Assembly (NCBI GenBank): GCA_024641095.1
Contig: JAHEDR010000002.1
Location: 368,190 to 432,189 of the forward strand
Reading direction: 5' to 3'
Origin: Rhodoluna sp.
Lineage (GTDB): Bacteria; Actinomycetota; Actinomycetes; Actinomycetales; Microbacteriaceae
Length of the DNA stretch: 64,000 bases
In this document: piece by piece, positions 27,574-36,751 of the stretch
Layout: each line of letters begins with the position of its first letter
Numbering within the stretch: position 1 is the first letter of the stretch
Translations under genes and position numbers: made by a program
Notes under the pieces: generated by a model
Told to the model about the DNA's origin: nothing
Database searches by the model: none
What the model saw: only the letters and a program-made list of their open reading frames with translations

Positions 27574-28044
27574 TTAGAACTTCTTAATTAGGCCAATGCG
27601 CTGCAGGCCAACATAAATCTGGCAACCTAGGCAAAAAGCAAACGCTGCGTTTAGAAACGCTGCAATGAATGCCGCTCCCGCTGCAAAAACTAGTGCACCG
27701 GTAACTCCAGCAAGGTAAAGCACCACACCGGTTCCAGCAACCAATAGACCAACAAGCTGTGCAAATTTTGGTGGGCGTGGGTCTTCAAGCTCCTTTGGCG
27801 CAGCCAAGCGTGGGCGCACTAGCTTCTTGAAAAGAAAACCATATGGGTGCTTTGAGTTTCCAAAGAACGCACCAATCACGAACGATGCGGTAACCACTAG
27901 AAGCACTGCGAATGCTGCGCCAAGCGTTGCTGGGTCAAGTGCAAGAAAAACTGTAATCAGCAACAACACCGATGTGATTGCCGCGCCAAAACGTGGGCCG
28001 CGTGGGTCGATACCGGCTGGTGTCTGCTCAGTTGAGTCGCTCAT
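27574..28044 (-). CDS. DUF4395 family membrane protein
   Basis: A 156-residue membrane protein with about four helices in two pairs. The DUF4395 signature includes DPRGPRFGAAITSVLLL near the N-terminus, HPYGFLFKKLVRPRL in the middle loop, and a C-terminal CLGC pair of cysteines at about residues 142-145. It is translationally coupled to the upstream thioredoxin-like gene (one-base overlap). That coupling and the cysteine pair suggest a membrane partner that passes electrons to, or is kept reduced by, the thioredoxin. That role is inference. Confidence 0.85.
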   Translation of the reverse strand: MSDSTEQTPAGIDPRGPRFGAAITSVLLLITVFLALDPATLGAAFAVLLVVTASFVIGAFFGNSKHPYGFLFKKLVRPRLAAPKELEDPRPPKFAQLVGLLVAGTGVVLYLAGVTGALVFAAGAAFIAAFLNAAFAFCLGCQIYVGLQRIGLIKKF

Positions 28045-28487
28045 TAGATTTCGAATGTCCCTATCTCGTGTTCGATGGTTTGTTGTTGTACTGCGCCACC
28101 AATTCTTGAAGTCACACGACCGTGTGAATCAAGAACCAAAGTGGTTGGTGTTTGAAGAATGTTGAATTTATTGGCAAGGTCAACTCGGTTTGTGATGTCA
28201 ACCTCAATGTGCAGGATTTCTGGGTGCACCTGCTCAAGTTCGCCATAGAGTCTGGCGGTCTGGCGACAAGCGGTGCAGTACTCACTAGAAAACTGCAAGA
28301 ACGTAACCTTCTGACCAAATTTGGTTACCGGCTGGCCGTTCTTGATTGCGCCAATCTCGGCTAGATCAATTACTTGACCGCCTACAACTGCCTTGGCTTT
28401 GCCGGTTCTGGCTCGCCAAACCAGCCCAGCCACAGTGGCTAGGCCAAGCAGGCCAAACACCAGAGCAAGGCGCAGTTCAATTGACAT
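28044..28487 (-). CDS. Membrane-anchored thioredoxin-like protein
   Basis: A 147-residue protein with one N-terminal transmembrane helix (about 5-24) and a thioredoxin fold outside the membrane. The redox motif is CTAC within FSSEYCTACRQ (about residues 72-75), in place of the standard CGPC. The cis-proline region is LQTPTTLVLD. It forms a two-gene unit with the DUF4395 protein. The likely role is disulfide reduction or exchange in extracytoplasmic proteins. The specific client is unknown. A leaderless-type promoter lies before it. Confidence 0.86.
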   Translation of the reverse strand: MSIELRLALVFGLLGLATVAGLVWRARTGKAKAVVGGQVIDLAEIGAIKNGQPVTKFGQKVTFLQFSSEYCTACRQTARLYGELEQVHPEILHIEVDITNRVDLANKFNILQTPTTLVLDSHGRVTSRIGGAVQQQTIEHEIGTFEI

Positions 28488-28493
28488 TCAATA

Positions 28494-28499
28494 AGGCTA
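28494..28499 (-). promoter_or_regulatory. Leaderless-type -10 element of the thioredoxin gene
   Basis: TAGCCT on the minus strand followed by 6 nt and the ATG, with no ribosome binding site between. Confidence 0.57.
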
Positions 28500-28588
28500 C
28501 GCCTCGAAAATCGGGCAAGTACTAGCGTTACCCTCTATTACAAGCCTTCAGGGGGAGTGTTCGGGCAAAGCCGATGTGCCTAAACGAC

Positions 28589-28594
28589 TAGGCT
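28589..28594 (+). promoter_or_regulatory. Leaderless-type -10 element of thyX
   Basis: TAGGCT followed by 6 nt and the GTG start of thyX. Confidence 0.58.
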
Positions 28595-28600
28595 GTAGGG

Positions 28601-29335
28601 GTGTCAGACATCATTTTTCGTAGCGACGTTACCGTTGAACTAGTCCGTTCCAGCGCAGCCGACTCAGACGTACTGTTTGCGGCCCGCGTATCAACCCAGG
28701 GTGAGCAGACTCTAGATTCTGCCGCTGCCCACACAGACGCATCAGAGGATGAGAAGCGCAATAAGGGCCTCATCAACTACCTAATGCGCGACCGCCACGG
28801 TTCACCGTTTGAGCACAACTCAATGACTTTCTATGTGCAGGCTCCTATCTTTGTGTTCCGCGAATTCATGCGTCACCGCATCGCGAGCTACAACGAAGAA
28901 TCAGGCCGATACAAGGAGCTGAGCCCGGTTTTCTACGTGCCAGCCCCAGACCGCAACTTGGTTCAGGTTGGTAAGACCGGTCACTACGAATTCTTGCCAG
29001 GCACTGCAGAGCAGATTGCTTTGGTTGAGCAGGAATCGCGCACCGCTTCACAGCACGCCTACGAGTCATACAAGCGCATGCTTGAGGCCGGAGTTGCTCG
29101 TGAAGTTGCACGTATCGTGTTGCCACTCAACATCTACTCGAGCATGTACGTGACCATGAACTCACGTGCGCTTATGAACTTCTTGAGCCTTCGCACCCAG
29201 CGCGAGGGTACTCACTTCCCATCATTCCCTCAGCGCGAGATTGAAATGTGCGCAGAGAAGATGGAGGAGTTCTGGGAAGAGCTTATGCCATACACCTACG
29301 AGGCATTTAACAAGAATGGTCGCGTAGCGCCGTAA
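28601..29335 (+). CDS. thyX: FAD-dependent thymidylate synthase
   Basis: A 244-residue flavoenzyme that makes dTMP from dUMP using methylenetetrahydrofolate and NADPH. The ThyX signature RHRxxSxNxxSxR is complete (RHRIASYNEESGR, residues 91-103). Other conserved segments are RHGSPFEHNSMTFYVQAP (about 65-82) and REVARIVLPLN. The GTG start follows a TAGGCT hexamer. Position between dapB and dapA is the usual actinobacterial one. It ends at a bidirectional terminator shared with the SulP gene. Confidence 0.97.
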   Translation: MSDIIFRSDVTVELVRSSAADSDVLFAARVSTQGEQTLDSAAAHTDASEDEKRNKGLINYLMRDRHGSPFEHNSMTFYVQAPIFVFREFMRHRIASYNEESGRYKELSPVFYVPAPDRNLVQVGKTGHYEFLPGTAEQIALVEQESRTASQHAYESYKRMLEAGVAREVARIVLPLNIYSSMYVTMNSRALMNFLSLRTQREGTHFPSFPQREIEMCAEKMEEFWEELMPYTYEAFNKNGRVAP

Positions 29336-29351
29336 CCCAAGAATAACAAGA

Positions 29352-29388
29352 AAACCCTCGGTGAGCTAATCGCCGAGGGTTTCTTTTT
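29352..29388. terminator. Bidirectional terminator overlapping the end of the SulP gene
   Basis: AAACCCTCGG (29352-29361) pairs perfectly with CCGAGGGTTT (29373-29382), followed by a CTTTTT run for thyX. The minus strand has TTTTCTTG for the SulP gene. The stop codon of the SulP gene (29366-29368) lies in the loop and its last codons form one arm. Confidence 0.9.
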
Positions 29389-30640
29389 CGTCGATTGGCG
29401 GGTACCTGCGGTCAATTTTGGCAAGCTTGGTCTTGCGAAGTGCAAGCGATAGAACCAACCCAATAATCACCGCAGAAATCAAATCAATCGCAATCGTTGC
29501 TATAAACGTGCAAGCCAAGACCAAGGCATCAAGCCTGGTTTCTTTAGCAAGTGCAAAAAGCTCCTTTGGTTTAATCATTCTTGCCGTTGTGGCTAGTAGC
29601 ACCCCGGCTAGCGCAGCCAGTGGAATCTGGCCAACCAGGTTTGCGAGTAACAAAATCACCAGGGCCAAAATAACTGAGTGGGTGAATGCTGCAAGTTTGG
29701 ATTGAGCATTTGATCGCACGTTTACCGCGGTGCGTGCAAGTGCTGCCGTTGCTGGCACACCTCCAAAAAATGGCACGACAATATTGGCAATTCCCTGGCC
29801 AAAGAGTTCACGATTTGAATCGTGCCTTTCGCCGCCACCGCGCATCTTGTCGGCCACCTTGGCCGACAGCAAGCTTTCCAATGCCGCCAGTGCCGCTACC
29901 GCGAAGGCCGATGGTAAAAGTGCAAGCAAGTTACCTGTGTTGGTGAAGCCAAGGTCAAAGGTGCCAATGCTGGCCGGCAAGCTGCCAATTGCTTGAATAT
30001 CCAAATTGAAGATTGCGGTTACCGCCGCCGCTACGGCAACGGAGATCAGCGCAAATGGAATCTTCGACCAGCGCGATGAGCCAAACAGAATTACAAAACA
30101 AACGGCAATGGCAACCAGCACCGGGGTGAGTTCAAAGCTTTCAATGCCGCGACTGAAAACGTCCAGCGCACCGGCCCAAACTTTTTCTGCGGAACTTGCC
30201 GGCACTCCAAAAATAAAAGGCAGCTGTTGCAGGGTAATCACAATTGCGATTCCCGCGGTAAAACCTTCAATCAAAGAAGTCGGCAGTCGGTGCACGTGCT
30301 CACCAATTTTGGCAAAGGCGGCAATCACCAAAATTAGGCCTGCCATAAGTCCTACAAGCAGCACGCCCTTGGTCCCAAATTGGTGAACGATTGGCACCAG
30401 CACCACGGTCATCGCACCGGTAGGGCCAGAAACTTGCAATCGGCTGCCGCCAAAAATTGCGGCGAGCGCGCCGGCAATAATTGCGGTGGTTAGTCCGGCT
30501 TCGGGTCCTAGGCCGGAAGCAATTCCAAAAGCTAAGGCAAGGGGGAGGGCCACAATGGCTACAGTGATTCCAGCGACTAGGTCTTTTATCGGTGCTCTTT
30601 TAGCATCCCGCCAGTCGGCCTTCGTTGGCAACAGGTTCAC
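29366..30640 (-). CDS. SulP family anion transporter without a STAS domain
   Basis: A 424-residue membrane transporter with about 11-14 helices. SulP hallmarks are DLVAGITVAIVALPLALAFG (about 20-40) and GSRLQVSGPTGAMTVVL (about 65-80). Members carry sulfate, bicarbonate or dicarboxylates, and the substrate cannot be read from sequence. The protein ends soon after the last helix (RKTKLAKIDRRYPP), so the cytoplasmic STAS regulatory domain found in most SulP proteins is missing. The GTG start lies 6 nt after a TAGGCT hexamer that mirrors the dapA promoter. It is a plausible bicarbonate or sulfate importer. Confidence 0.87.
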   Translation of the reverse strand: MNLLPTKADWRDAKRAPIKDLVAGITVAIVALPLALAFGIASGLGPEAGLTTAIIAGALAAIFGGSRLQVSGPTGAMTVVLVPIVHQFGTKGVLLVGLMAGLILVIAAFAKIGEHVHRLPTSLIEGFTAGIAIVITLQQLPFIFGVPASSAEKVWAGALDVFSRGIESFELTPVLVAIAVCFVILFGSSRWSKIPFALISVAVAAAVTAIFNLDIQAIGSLPASIGTFDLGFTNTGNLLALLPSAFAVAALAALESLLSAKVADKMRGGGERHDSNRELFGQGIANIVVPFFGGVPATAALARTAVNVRSNAQSKLAAFTHSVILALVILLLANLVGQIPLAALAGVLLATTARMIKPKELFALAKETRLDALVLACTFIATIAIDLISAVIIGLVLSLALRKTKLAKIDRRYPPIDEKETLGD

Positions 30641-30646
30641 AGCCTC

Positions 30647-30652
30647 AGCCTA
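30647..30652 (-). promoter_or_regulatory. Leaderless-type -10 element of the SulP gene
   Basis: TAGGCT on the minus strand followed by 6 nt and the GTG start. It is an exact mirror of the dapA -10 that begins 8 nt further on. Confidence 0.58.
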
Positions 30653-30660
30653 GTCACCGA

Positions 30661-30666
30661 TAGGCT
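30661..30666 (+). promoter_or_regulatory. Leaderless-type -10 element of dapA
   Basis: TAGGCT followed by exactly 7 nt (TAGGTTT) and the dapA ATG. Confidence 0.62.
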
Positions 30667-30673
30667 TAGGTTT

Positions 30674-31648
30674 ATGTCACAGAAGAACCTATTTGGCCAG
30701 ACCCTGGTTGCATTAGTCACGCCTATGAACGCCGATGGCGAAGTGGACTGGGATGCAACCGAGAAGCACATTGACTATGTGATTTCAAACGGTGCCGATG
30801 GTGTGGTTGTGACTGGAACAACCGGTGAAACCAGCACACTTACAGACGCTGAGAAAATCAAGCTTGTTGAGGTTGGCAAGTCAGTTTCTGGCGGCCGCGC
30901 AAAGATCATTACCGGTGGTGGTTCAAACGAAACCGCTCACGCTATGCAGTTGTACAAGGCTTCTGAAAAAGCTGGTGCCGACGGCGTAATGATTGTGACT
31001 CCTTACTACAACAAGCCAACTCAGGCTGGTGTGCTTACTCACTTCCGTTTGATTGCAGACGCCACCGATCTTCCGGTAATTCTTTATGACATTCCTGGCC
31101 GTGCCGGAATTGCAATTTCTTACGACACCTTCCACCGTGCGGCAAAGCACCCAAACATCGTGGCGATTAAAGACGCCAAGGGCGATTTGGCTCAGGCTTC
31201 TCGCATCATGACCGAAACCGGTCTCATGTACTTCTCTGGTGACGACGCAAACGTCTTGCCTCACATGTCTATTGGCGCAACCGGTCTTATCGGTGTGACC
31301 GCCAACGTAGCTCCAGCTGCATATAGAGAAATGGTTGACGCAGCCAACCGCAACGATTATCACCACGCACTAACCGTGCACAATGCACTAGAGCCACTCC
31401 AGCGCTCACTCATGACTCACGTCCCAGGAACCGTTGCCGCAAAATACGTTTTGCACGGGTTGGGTTTGATCAACAGTCCACGAGTTCGTCTGCCACTAGT
31501 TGGCCCAGAAGATTCAGAAGCTGCACGTATCGAAGCCGACATCGACAAGGTAGGCAAAGTTCCAGGTTTGAGTTTTGAGAACTTCCGCCCAGACCGTAAC
31601 GCAGCCGCCGGTGGTGCGCTGCCTAAGGTGGCCGGCACGACTCGGTAA
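30674..31648 (+). CDS. dapA: 4-hydroxy-tetrahydrodipicolinate synthase
   Basis: A 324-residue TIM-barrel aldolase that condenses pyruvate with aspartate semialdehyde, the first committed step to diaminopimelate and lysine. The substrate-binding segment is GTTGETSTL (about 48-56), the catalytic tyrosine is in TPYYNKP, and the Schiff-base lysine is K166 in VAIKDAKGD. A C-terminal extension of about 25 residues goes beyond the usual bacterial length, as in other Actinobacteria. It is followed by RNase J, the usual neighbour. A perfect palindrome (31645-31661) covers its stop codon. Confidence 0.96.
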   Translation: MSQKNLFGQTLVALVTPMNADGEVDWDATEKHIDYVISNGADGVVVTGTTGETSTLTDAEKIKLVEVGKSVSGGRAKIITGGGSNETAHAMQLYKASEKAGADGVMIVTPYYNKPTQAGVLTHFRLIADATDLPVILYDIPGRAGIAISYDTFHRAAKHPNIVAIKDAKGDLAQASRIMTETGLMYFSGDDANVLPHMSIGATGLIGVTANVAPAAYREMVDAANRNDYHHALTVHNALEPLQRSLMTHVPGTVAAKYVLHGLGLINSPRVRLPLVGPEDSEAARIEADIDKVGKVPGLSFENFRPDRNAAAGGALPKVAGTTR

Positions 31649-31661
31649 CGCCTAGCGTTAC
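31645..31661 (+). other. Perfect inverted repeat between dapA and RNase J
   Basis: GTAACGC and GCGTTAC flank CTA, a 17-nt palindrome containing the dapA stop. No T-run follows, so it is more likely a processing or stability hairpin, or an operator, than a terminator. Confidence 0.5.
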
Positions 31662-31677
31662 AAAGAAAGAGAACCCT

Positions 31678-33354
31678 TTGGTTCAGACCCTGCCTCAACC
31701 TGCTCCACTGCGCCCTGGCGTTATGCGAATCATTCCACTTGGTGGAATCGGCGAAATTGGTCGAAACATGACCGTCTTTGAAATTGACGGAAAGATTTTG
31801 ATTGTTGACGTTGGCGTGCTTTTTCCAGAAGAACACCAGCCGGGTGTTGACGTTATCTTGCCGGACTTTGGTTACCTAAAAGATCGACTAGACGATGTAG
31901 TTGGAATCGTGCTGACTCACGGCCACGAAGACCACATTGGCGGCGTTCCATACCTACTTCGTTTGAAGCAAGACATTCCGCTGATTGGTTCAGCCCTGAC
32001 TCTTGCATTTGTTGAAGCCAAACTTAAAGAGCACCGCATCACCCCGTTCTCAATGGTGGTTGCCGAGGGTCGCAAAGAAACTCTTGCCGGATTCAACCTT
32101 GAATTCATTGCGGTAAACCACTCAATTCCAGATGCTCTTGCCGTTGTGATTCGCAGCAAGGCCGGAACTATTCTGCACACCGGTGACTTCAAGATGGACC
32201 AGCTTCCGCTGGATGGCCGCCTAACTGACCTACGTGCCTTTGCACGAGTTGGCGAAGAGGGCCTTGACCTCTTTATGAGCGATTCAACCAACGCCGATGT
32301 ACCTGGGTTTACTCCGCTGGAAAAAGAAATTGGTCCGGTAATTGAGAACGTAATTTCTCGTTCCAAGAAGCGCGTTATCGTTGCATCTTTCTCAAGCCAC
32401 GTTCACCGTGTTCAGCAGGTGGTTGATGCCGCAAAGGCAAATAATCGCAAGGTTGCTCTGGTTGGTCGCTCAATGGTGCGCAATATGCAAATTGCAATCC
32501 AAATGGGCTACCTGAATGCAGAGACCGACGACTTCGTAGACCTGAAGCAAGCCGCAAACATGCCAGACAACAAGGTCGTCTACATGTCAACCGGTTCGCA
32601 GGGTGAGCCAATGGCGGTTTTGGCGCGCATGGCAAACCTCGAACACGATATTGAAATCGGCGAGGGTGACACGGTAATTTTGGCCAGCTCGCTAATTCCT
32701 GGAAACGAGAACGCGGTTTACCGCGTGATTGATGGACTGACCAAGCTTGGCGCAAACGTAGTGCACAAGGGCAACGCCAAAGTGCACGTATCGGGTCACG
32801 CCGCTGCAGGCGAATTGCTTTACTGCTACAACATCTTGAAGCCAAAGAATGTAATGCCAGTTCACGGTGAGTACCGTCATCTGATTGCAAACGGCAAACT
32901 TGCCGAGCAAACTGGTGTGCCACACGAGCGCGTTCTAATTACCGAAGACGGTTGGGCGGTTGATTTGGTTGACGGCATTGCCGAGGTAGTTGGCGCCGTT
33001 GAATGTGGTCTGCTTTATGTAGATGGCAAGAATGTTGGAACCATCACCGATGACGACCTGCACGATCGCAGAGTTTTGGCCGAAGAAGGTTTCATCTCAA
33101 TCTTTGCCGTCATAGATAAAGAAACCGGCAGAGTAACGGTTGGCCCAGAAATTCGTGCGCGAGCATTTGCCGAGGGCGATCACGTTTTTGACGCGGTCAA
33201 GCCGCTGATTGAACGAGCTATGGCCGAGGCCGCCGGTGAGGGAGTGCGCGATACCTATGCACTTCAGCAAGTGATTAGACGAACCATTGGAACCTGGGTT
33301 AACAAGGCACACCGCCGTCGCCCAATGATCATTCCGGTAGTCATCGAGGGCTAA
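31678..33354 (+). CDS. rnj: Ribonuclease J
   Basis: A 558-residue metallo-beta-lactamase/beta-CASP ribonuclease with 5'-3' exonuclease and endonuclease activity in RNA maturation and decay. The metal-binding motif is HGHEDH (residues 81-86), with HTGDFKMDQ and SDSTNAD following. The beta-CASP part includes SFSSHVHRVQQ and the motif HVSGHAA. TTG 31678 is used as start because the N-terminus then aligns with mycobacterial RNase J, although the ribosome binding site is weak (AAAGAGAA). With PNPase it forms the main RNA-decay set visible here. Confidence 0.94.
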   Translation: MVQTLPQPAPLRPGVMRIIPLGGIGEIGRNMTVFEIDGKILIVDVGVLFPEEHQPGVDVILPDFGYLKDRLDDVVGIVLTHGHEDHIGGVPYLLRLKQDIPLIGSALTLAFVEAKLKEHRITPFSMVVAEGRKETLAGFNLEFIAVNHSIPDALAVVIRSKAGTILHTGDFKMDQLPLDGRLTDLRAFARVGEEGLDLFMSDSTNADVPGFTPLEKEIGPVIENVISRSKKRVIVASFSSHVHRVQQVVDAAKANNRKVALVGRSMVRNMQIAIQMGYLNAETDDFVDLKQAANMPDNKVVYMSTGSQGEPMAVLARMANLEHDIEIGEGDTVILASSLIPGNENAVYRVIDGLTKLGANVVHKGNAKVHVSGHAAAGELLYCYNILKPKNVMPVHGEYRHLIANGKLAEQTGVPHERVLITEDGWAVDLVDGIAEVVGAVECGLLYVDGKNVGTITDDDLHDRRVLAEEGFISIFAVIDKETGRVTVGPEIRARAFAEGDHVFDAVKPLIERAMAEAAGEGVRDTYALQQVIRRTIGTWVNKAHRRRPMIIPVVIEG

Positions 33355-33392
33355 GTTCGCCGTGCCTACGGGCATCTGGCGGTGGTGGCTGT

Positions 33393-33398
33393 TAGTTT
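33393..33398 (+). promoter_or_regulatory. Leaderless-type -10 element of ftsK
   Basis: TAGTTT followed by 6 nt and the ftsK ATG. Confidence 0.45.
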
Positions 33399-33404
33399 TG
33401 AGGC

Positions 33405-36146
33405 ATGGCCGCGCGTAAACCAACCCCTCGCAAGCCCGCTTCAAGGGCTAAGAGCGCTCCGCGCACCCGTGCAGCGGCACCTCGAACAACTACACCTCGC
33501 TCTTCAGCGCCTAGAAATCGCCAAGCAGCAGCCGGTCGCGACTCGGGTTCAGCCTTTACCGCCATTTACATGTTCTTTGCACATGCCGTTGGTGCAGGTG
33601 CCCGCGCACTAAGCCCAGAAAAGATCGCAAAAGAGGACCGCCGTGACGGCCTACCGTTCTTCATCTTCTTGCTCGGCATCGTGGGCGCAATCTTTGGCTG
33701 GGTATTAATCAAGCAAGACTGGGCGCACGGCGTTCATGTGTGGACAATGGGTGCACTTTTTGGCCGCGTTTCATTTGCCATGCCGGTCATTATGATCATC
33801 TTCGCCATCTACCTAATGCGTCACCCGTCAACGGTTCGCGACAACGGCCGCATCGGTATTGGGCTTTTCCTATTTATCGTTTCGGTGAGCGGTTTCTTCC
33901 ACGTCTTTTTCCTCAAGGACGGCAAGGCGGTTCAGCCTTATGACGGCGAATGGCCACTTGCCTACAGTGGCGGTATTTTTGGCTGGCTCATCTCGGTGCC
34001 GTTTTTCAACACCATAACCATCTGGGGAACCATTCCGGTTCTAGCAGCCTTTGTCTTTGGCTCACTCCTTATCATGACCAAGACCGCTCCAAATCGCATC
34101 GGTGAACGCCTTCGCGAACTCACCACCTACCTCTTTGGTGAATCACGAGTGCGTGAAGATATTGAAGAAGTTGAAGATGAGATTCCAGACGCTTTTGATG
34201 GCACCAAAGTTCCATGGTGGCGCCGCGGCAAAAACACCGATGACTCTGCTTTCGACAGCCCACTGGTTGCCGCCGATGAAGAAGATGCATTCGATGCAAT
34301 TTTCAACGACAACCTTCAGGCAACTCAGCTAGATGTGCCATCGGTTGATGCAACCTCGGTACACAACACGGCAGTGGTTGATACCGCCAAGACCGAGCCA
34401 ATCACCATTCCGGTAGCTGCCCCGGTTGCAGCCGCAGCTCCCGTAGCAACACCAGTGGCCGCCCCCGCTGCTCCAAGAGTGAACCGACCATACGTAATGC
34501 CACCGCTAAGCATCTTGGCTCCTGGCACTCCGCCAAAGGCAAAGTCGGCAGCCAACGACCAGGTAGTCGCATCAATCACAAGCGTGTTCAAAGAATTTGG
34601 CGTTGAAGCTGCGGTGGTTGGATTCTCAAGAGGCCCAACAGTTACTCGCTACGAAGTTGAACTTGCACCCGGCGTAAAGGTAGAAGCCGTTACTCGTTTG
34701 GCCAGCAATATTTCTTACGCGGTTGCTTCAAACGAAGTTCGCATCTTGGCACCAATCCCAGGCAAGTCACTTATTGGTATTGAAATTCCAAACACCGACA
34801 GAGAAACAGTTTCACTTGGCGACGTGCTTCGCTCAGAAGTGGCAGCCAAGAGCTTGCACCCACTAACCATTGGTATTGGCAAAGATGTTGAGGGTGGCTA
34901 CGTAATTGCCAACCTCGCGAAGATGCCTCACCTTTTGGTTGCCGGTGCAACCGGTGCAGGTAAGTCGAGTTTTGTAAACTCCATGATCACCTCAATCTTG
35001 ATGCGCGCAAAACCTGCAGAGGTGCGCATGGTCTTGATTGACCCTAAGCGCGTAGAACTTGCCGCGTACCAGGGCGTACCGCACCTAATCACTCCAATCA
35101 TTACCAACGCCAAGAAAGCCGCCGAGGCTTTGCAGTGGGTTGTTAAAGAAATGGACATGCGCTACGACGACCTAGCAAGTTTTGGTTTCAAGCACATCGA
35201 CGACTTCAACCGCGCAGTAGTTGCGGGTGAGGTTAAGGTTCCCGAGGGTTCACAGCGCAAGCTTCAGCCATACCCATACCTATTGGTAGTGGTAGACGAG
35301 CTTGCAGACTTGATGATTGTTGCTCCTCGCGACGTAGAAGATTCAATCGTTCGCATTACTCAGTTGGCACGTGCTTCTGGTATTCACCTGGTGCTTGCTA
35401 CGCAGCGCCCATCGGTTGATGTGGTTACTGGTCTCATCAAGGCAAACGTTCCAAGCCGCCTTGCATTCTCGGTTACCTCGGTCACCGACTCGCGAGTTAT
35501 TTTGGATCAGCCTGGTGCCGAGAAACTTATTGGCCAGGGTGACGCGCTGTTCTCACCAATGGGTACAAACAAACCAATGCGCGTACAGGGTGCCTGGCTT
35601 GCCGAGAGTGAACTTCAGCGAATCGTGGATCACGTGAAAGCTCAGATGGAGCCAGAGTACCGCGCCGACGTTGATGCACCGGTGGCACCAAAGAACATGG
35701 TTGATGCCGACATTGGCGACGACTTGGATGTTCTGCTGCAGGCAGCCGAGCTAATCATCAGTTCTCAGTTTGGTTCAACCTCAATGTTGCAGCGCAAGCT
35801 TCGCGTTGGTTTTGCCAAGGCCGGGCGACTAATGGACTTGCTTGAATCAAGAAACATTGTTGGCCCAAGCGAGGGCTCAAAGGCTCGCGACGTAATGGTG
35901 AAGCCAGAAGATCTACCAACCGTTTTGGCACAGTTGCGCGGTGAGCCAGGCGCTACCGCAACTCCAGCAGTGGCTGCAGCTGCCGCGGTAATCGATGCCG
36001 AACCGGCAAGTAATCTTGCTGCTGGAGATTTCGAAGACTTTATTCCGCGTGAAAACGTAGATCGCTCAATCATCAGCGGAGGCAACGGCTTTGGTGACGA
36101 TGAAGACGGCGACGAAGACGCGTGGAAATTGACGGGTCGCCAGTAA
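33405..36146 (+). CDS. ftsK: DNA translocase FtsK/SpoIIIE
   Basis: A 913-residue septal DNA pump that moves chromosome termini during division. The N-terminus is basic and disordered (Arg/Pro/Ala, about 1-45). About four transmembrane helices follow (about 75-225), then an acidic and Ala/Pro linker (about 245-370). The RecA-like motor has Walker A GATGAGKS (514-521) and the region [14 protein letters not shown] as Walker B. The C-terminal gamma domain (about 770-840, [21 protein letters not shown] in two helices) should read KOPS-like polar sequences. The stop overlaps the pgsA ATG by one base. Confidence 0.96.
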   Translation: MAARKPTPRKPASRAKSAPRTRAAAPRTTTPRSSAPRNRQAAAGRDSGSAFTAIYMFFAHAVGAGARALSPEKIAKEDRRDGLPFFIFLLGIVGAIFGWVLIKQDWAHGVHVWTMGALFGRVSFAMPVIMIIFAIYLMRHPSTVRDNGRIGIGLFLFIVSVSGFFHVFFLKDGKAVQPYDGEWPLAYSGGIFGWLISVPFFNTITIWGTIPVLAAFVFGSLLIMTKTAPNRIGERLRELTTYLFGESRVREDIEEVEDEIPDAFDGTKVPWWRRGKNTDDSAFDSPLVAADEEDAFDAIFNDNLQATQLDVPSVDATSVHNTAVVDTAKTEPITIPVAAPVAAAAPVATPVAAPAAPRVNRPYVMPPLSILAPGTPPKAKSAANDQVVASITSVFKEFGVEAAVVGFSRGPTVTRYEVELAPGVKVEAVTRLASNISYAVASNEVRILAPIPGKSLIGIEIPNTDRETVSLGDVLRSEVAAKSLHPLTIGIGKDVEGGYVIANLAKMPHLLVAGATGAGKSSFVNSMITSILMRAKPAEVRMVLIDPKRVELAAYQGVPHLITPIITNAKKAAEALQWVVKEMDMRYDDLASFGFKHIDDFNRAVVAGEVKVPEGSQRKLQPYPYLLVVVDELADLMIVAPRDVEDSIVRITQLARASGIHLVLATQRPSVDVVTGLIKANVPSRLAFSVTSVTDSRVILDQPGAEKLIGQGDALFSPMGTNKPMRVQGAWLAESELQRIVDHVKAQMEPEYRADVDAPVAPKNMVDADIGDDLDVLLQAAELIISSQFGSTSMLQRKLRVGFAKAGRLMDLLESRNIVGPSEGSKARDVMVKPEDLPTVLAQLRGEPGATATPAVAAAAAVIDAEPASNLAAGDFEDFIPRENVDRSIISGGNGFGDDEDGDEDAWKLTGRQ

Positions 36147-36751
36147 TGCCGGCACCGCAAAAAAATAATCTGATTGAAAAATCAGCCAAGTCAATTTTTA
36201 ACCTGCCAAACATAATCACCATGGCTCGCATCCTGTGCGTTCCATTTTTTGTTTGGTCACTATTTGCAATTCCGGCAGATGCAACCTCGCGTTGGTTCTC
36301 GGTTCTGATTTTTATAGTGATCATGATCAGCGACGGCGTTGATGGGGCTATAGCTCGCAAGCGCGGGCTAATCACAAACCTTGGCAAGCTGCTTGATCCA
36401 ATTGCCGACAAAGCACTTCTAGGTGGCGCACTGGTAGCGCTGTCTTTCTTGGGTGAATTCTCTTGGTGGGTAACTGTAATCATTTTGCTTCGTGAATTGG
36501 GCATCACGGCCTACCGCCTCGTGGTTGTGCAGCGTGAAGTAGTTGCTGCATCTTCCGGCGGCAAACTTAAGACCATCTTGCAGAGCGTGCTAATTGGTTC
36601 GCTAGCTTCGCCACTTGAATTTGTTTTTGCGCCTTGGTACATCAACCTTGAATCTGCCTTAACAGTCGTGGTGCTAATCATCACCGTGTACACCGGTGTT
36701 CAGTATTTGATTTTGGCTGGCCGCGCCCGTCGCGAAAGAATTAATAAGTAA
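36146..36751 (+). CDS. pgsA: CDP-diacylglycerol--glycerol-3-phosphate 3-phosphatidyltransferase
   Basis: A membrane enzyme of about 201 residues that makes phosphatidylglycerol phosphate. The CDP-alcohol phosphotransferase signature DGxxAR(x)8Gx3Dx3D is complete: SDGVDGAIARKRG then LGKLLDPIADK (about 63-90). Five to six hydrophobic segments are seen. ATG 36146, overlapping the ftsK stop as TAATG, is preferred to the in-frame GTG at 36122. It is coupled to the cinA gene by the same one-base overlap. The order ftsK-pgsA-cinA-clgR is typical of Actinobacteria. Confidence 0.93.
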   Translation: MPAPQKNNLIEKSAKSIFNLPNIITMARILCVPFFVWSLFAIPADATSRWFSVLIFIVIMISDGVDGAIARKRGLITNLGKLLDPIADKALLGGALVALSFLGEFSWWVTVIILLRELGITAYRLVVVQREVVAASSGGKLKTILQSVLIGSLASPLEFVFAPWYINLESALTVVVLIITVYTGVQYLILAGRARRERINK

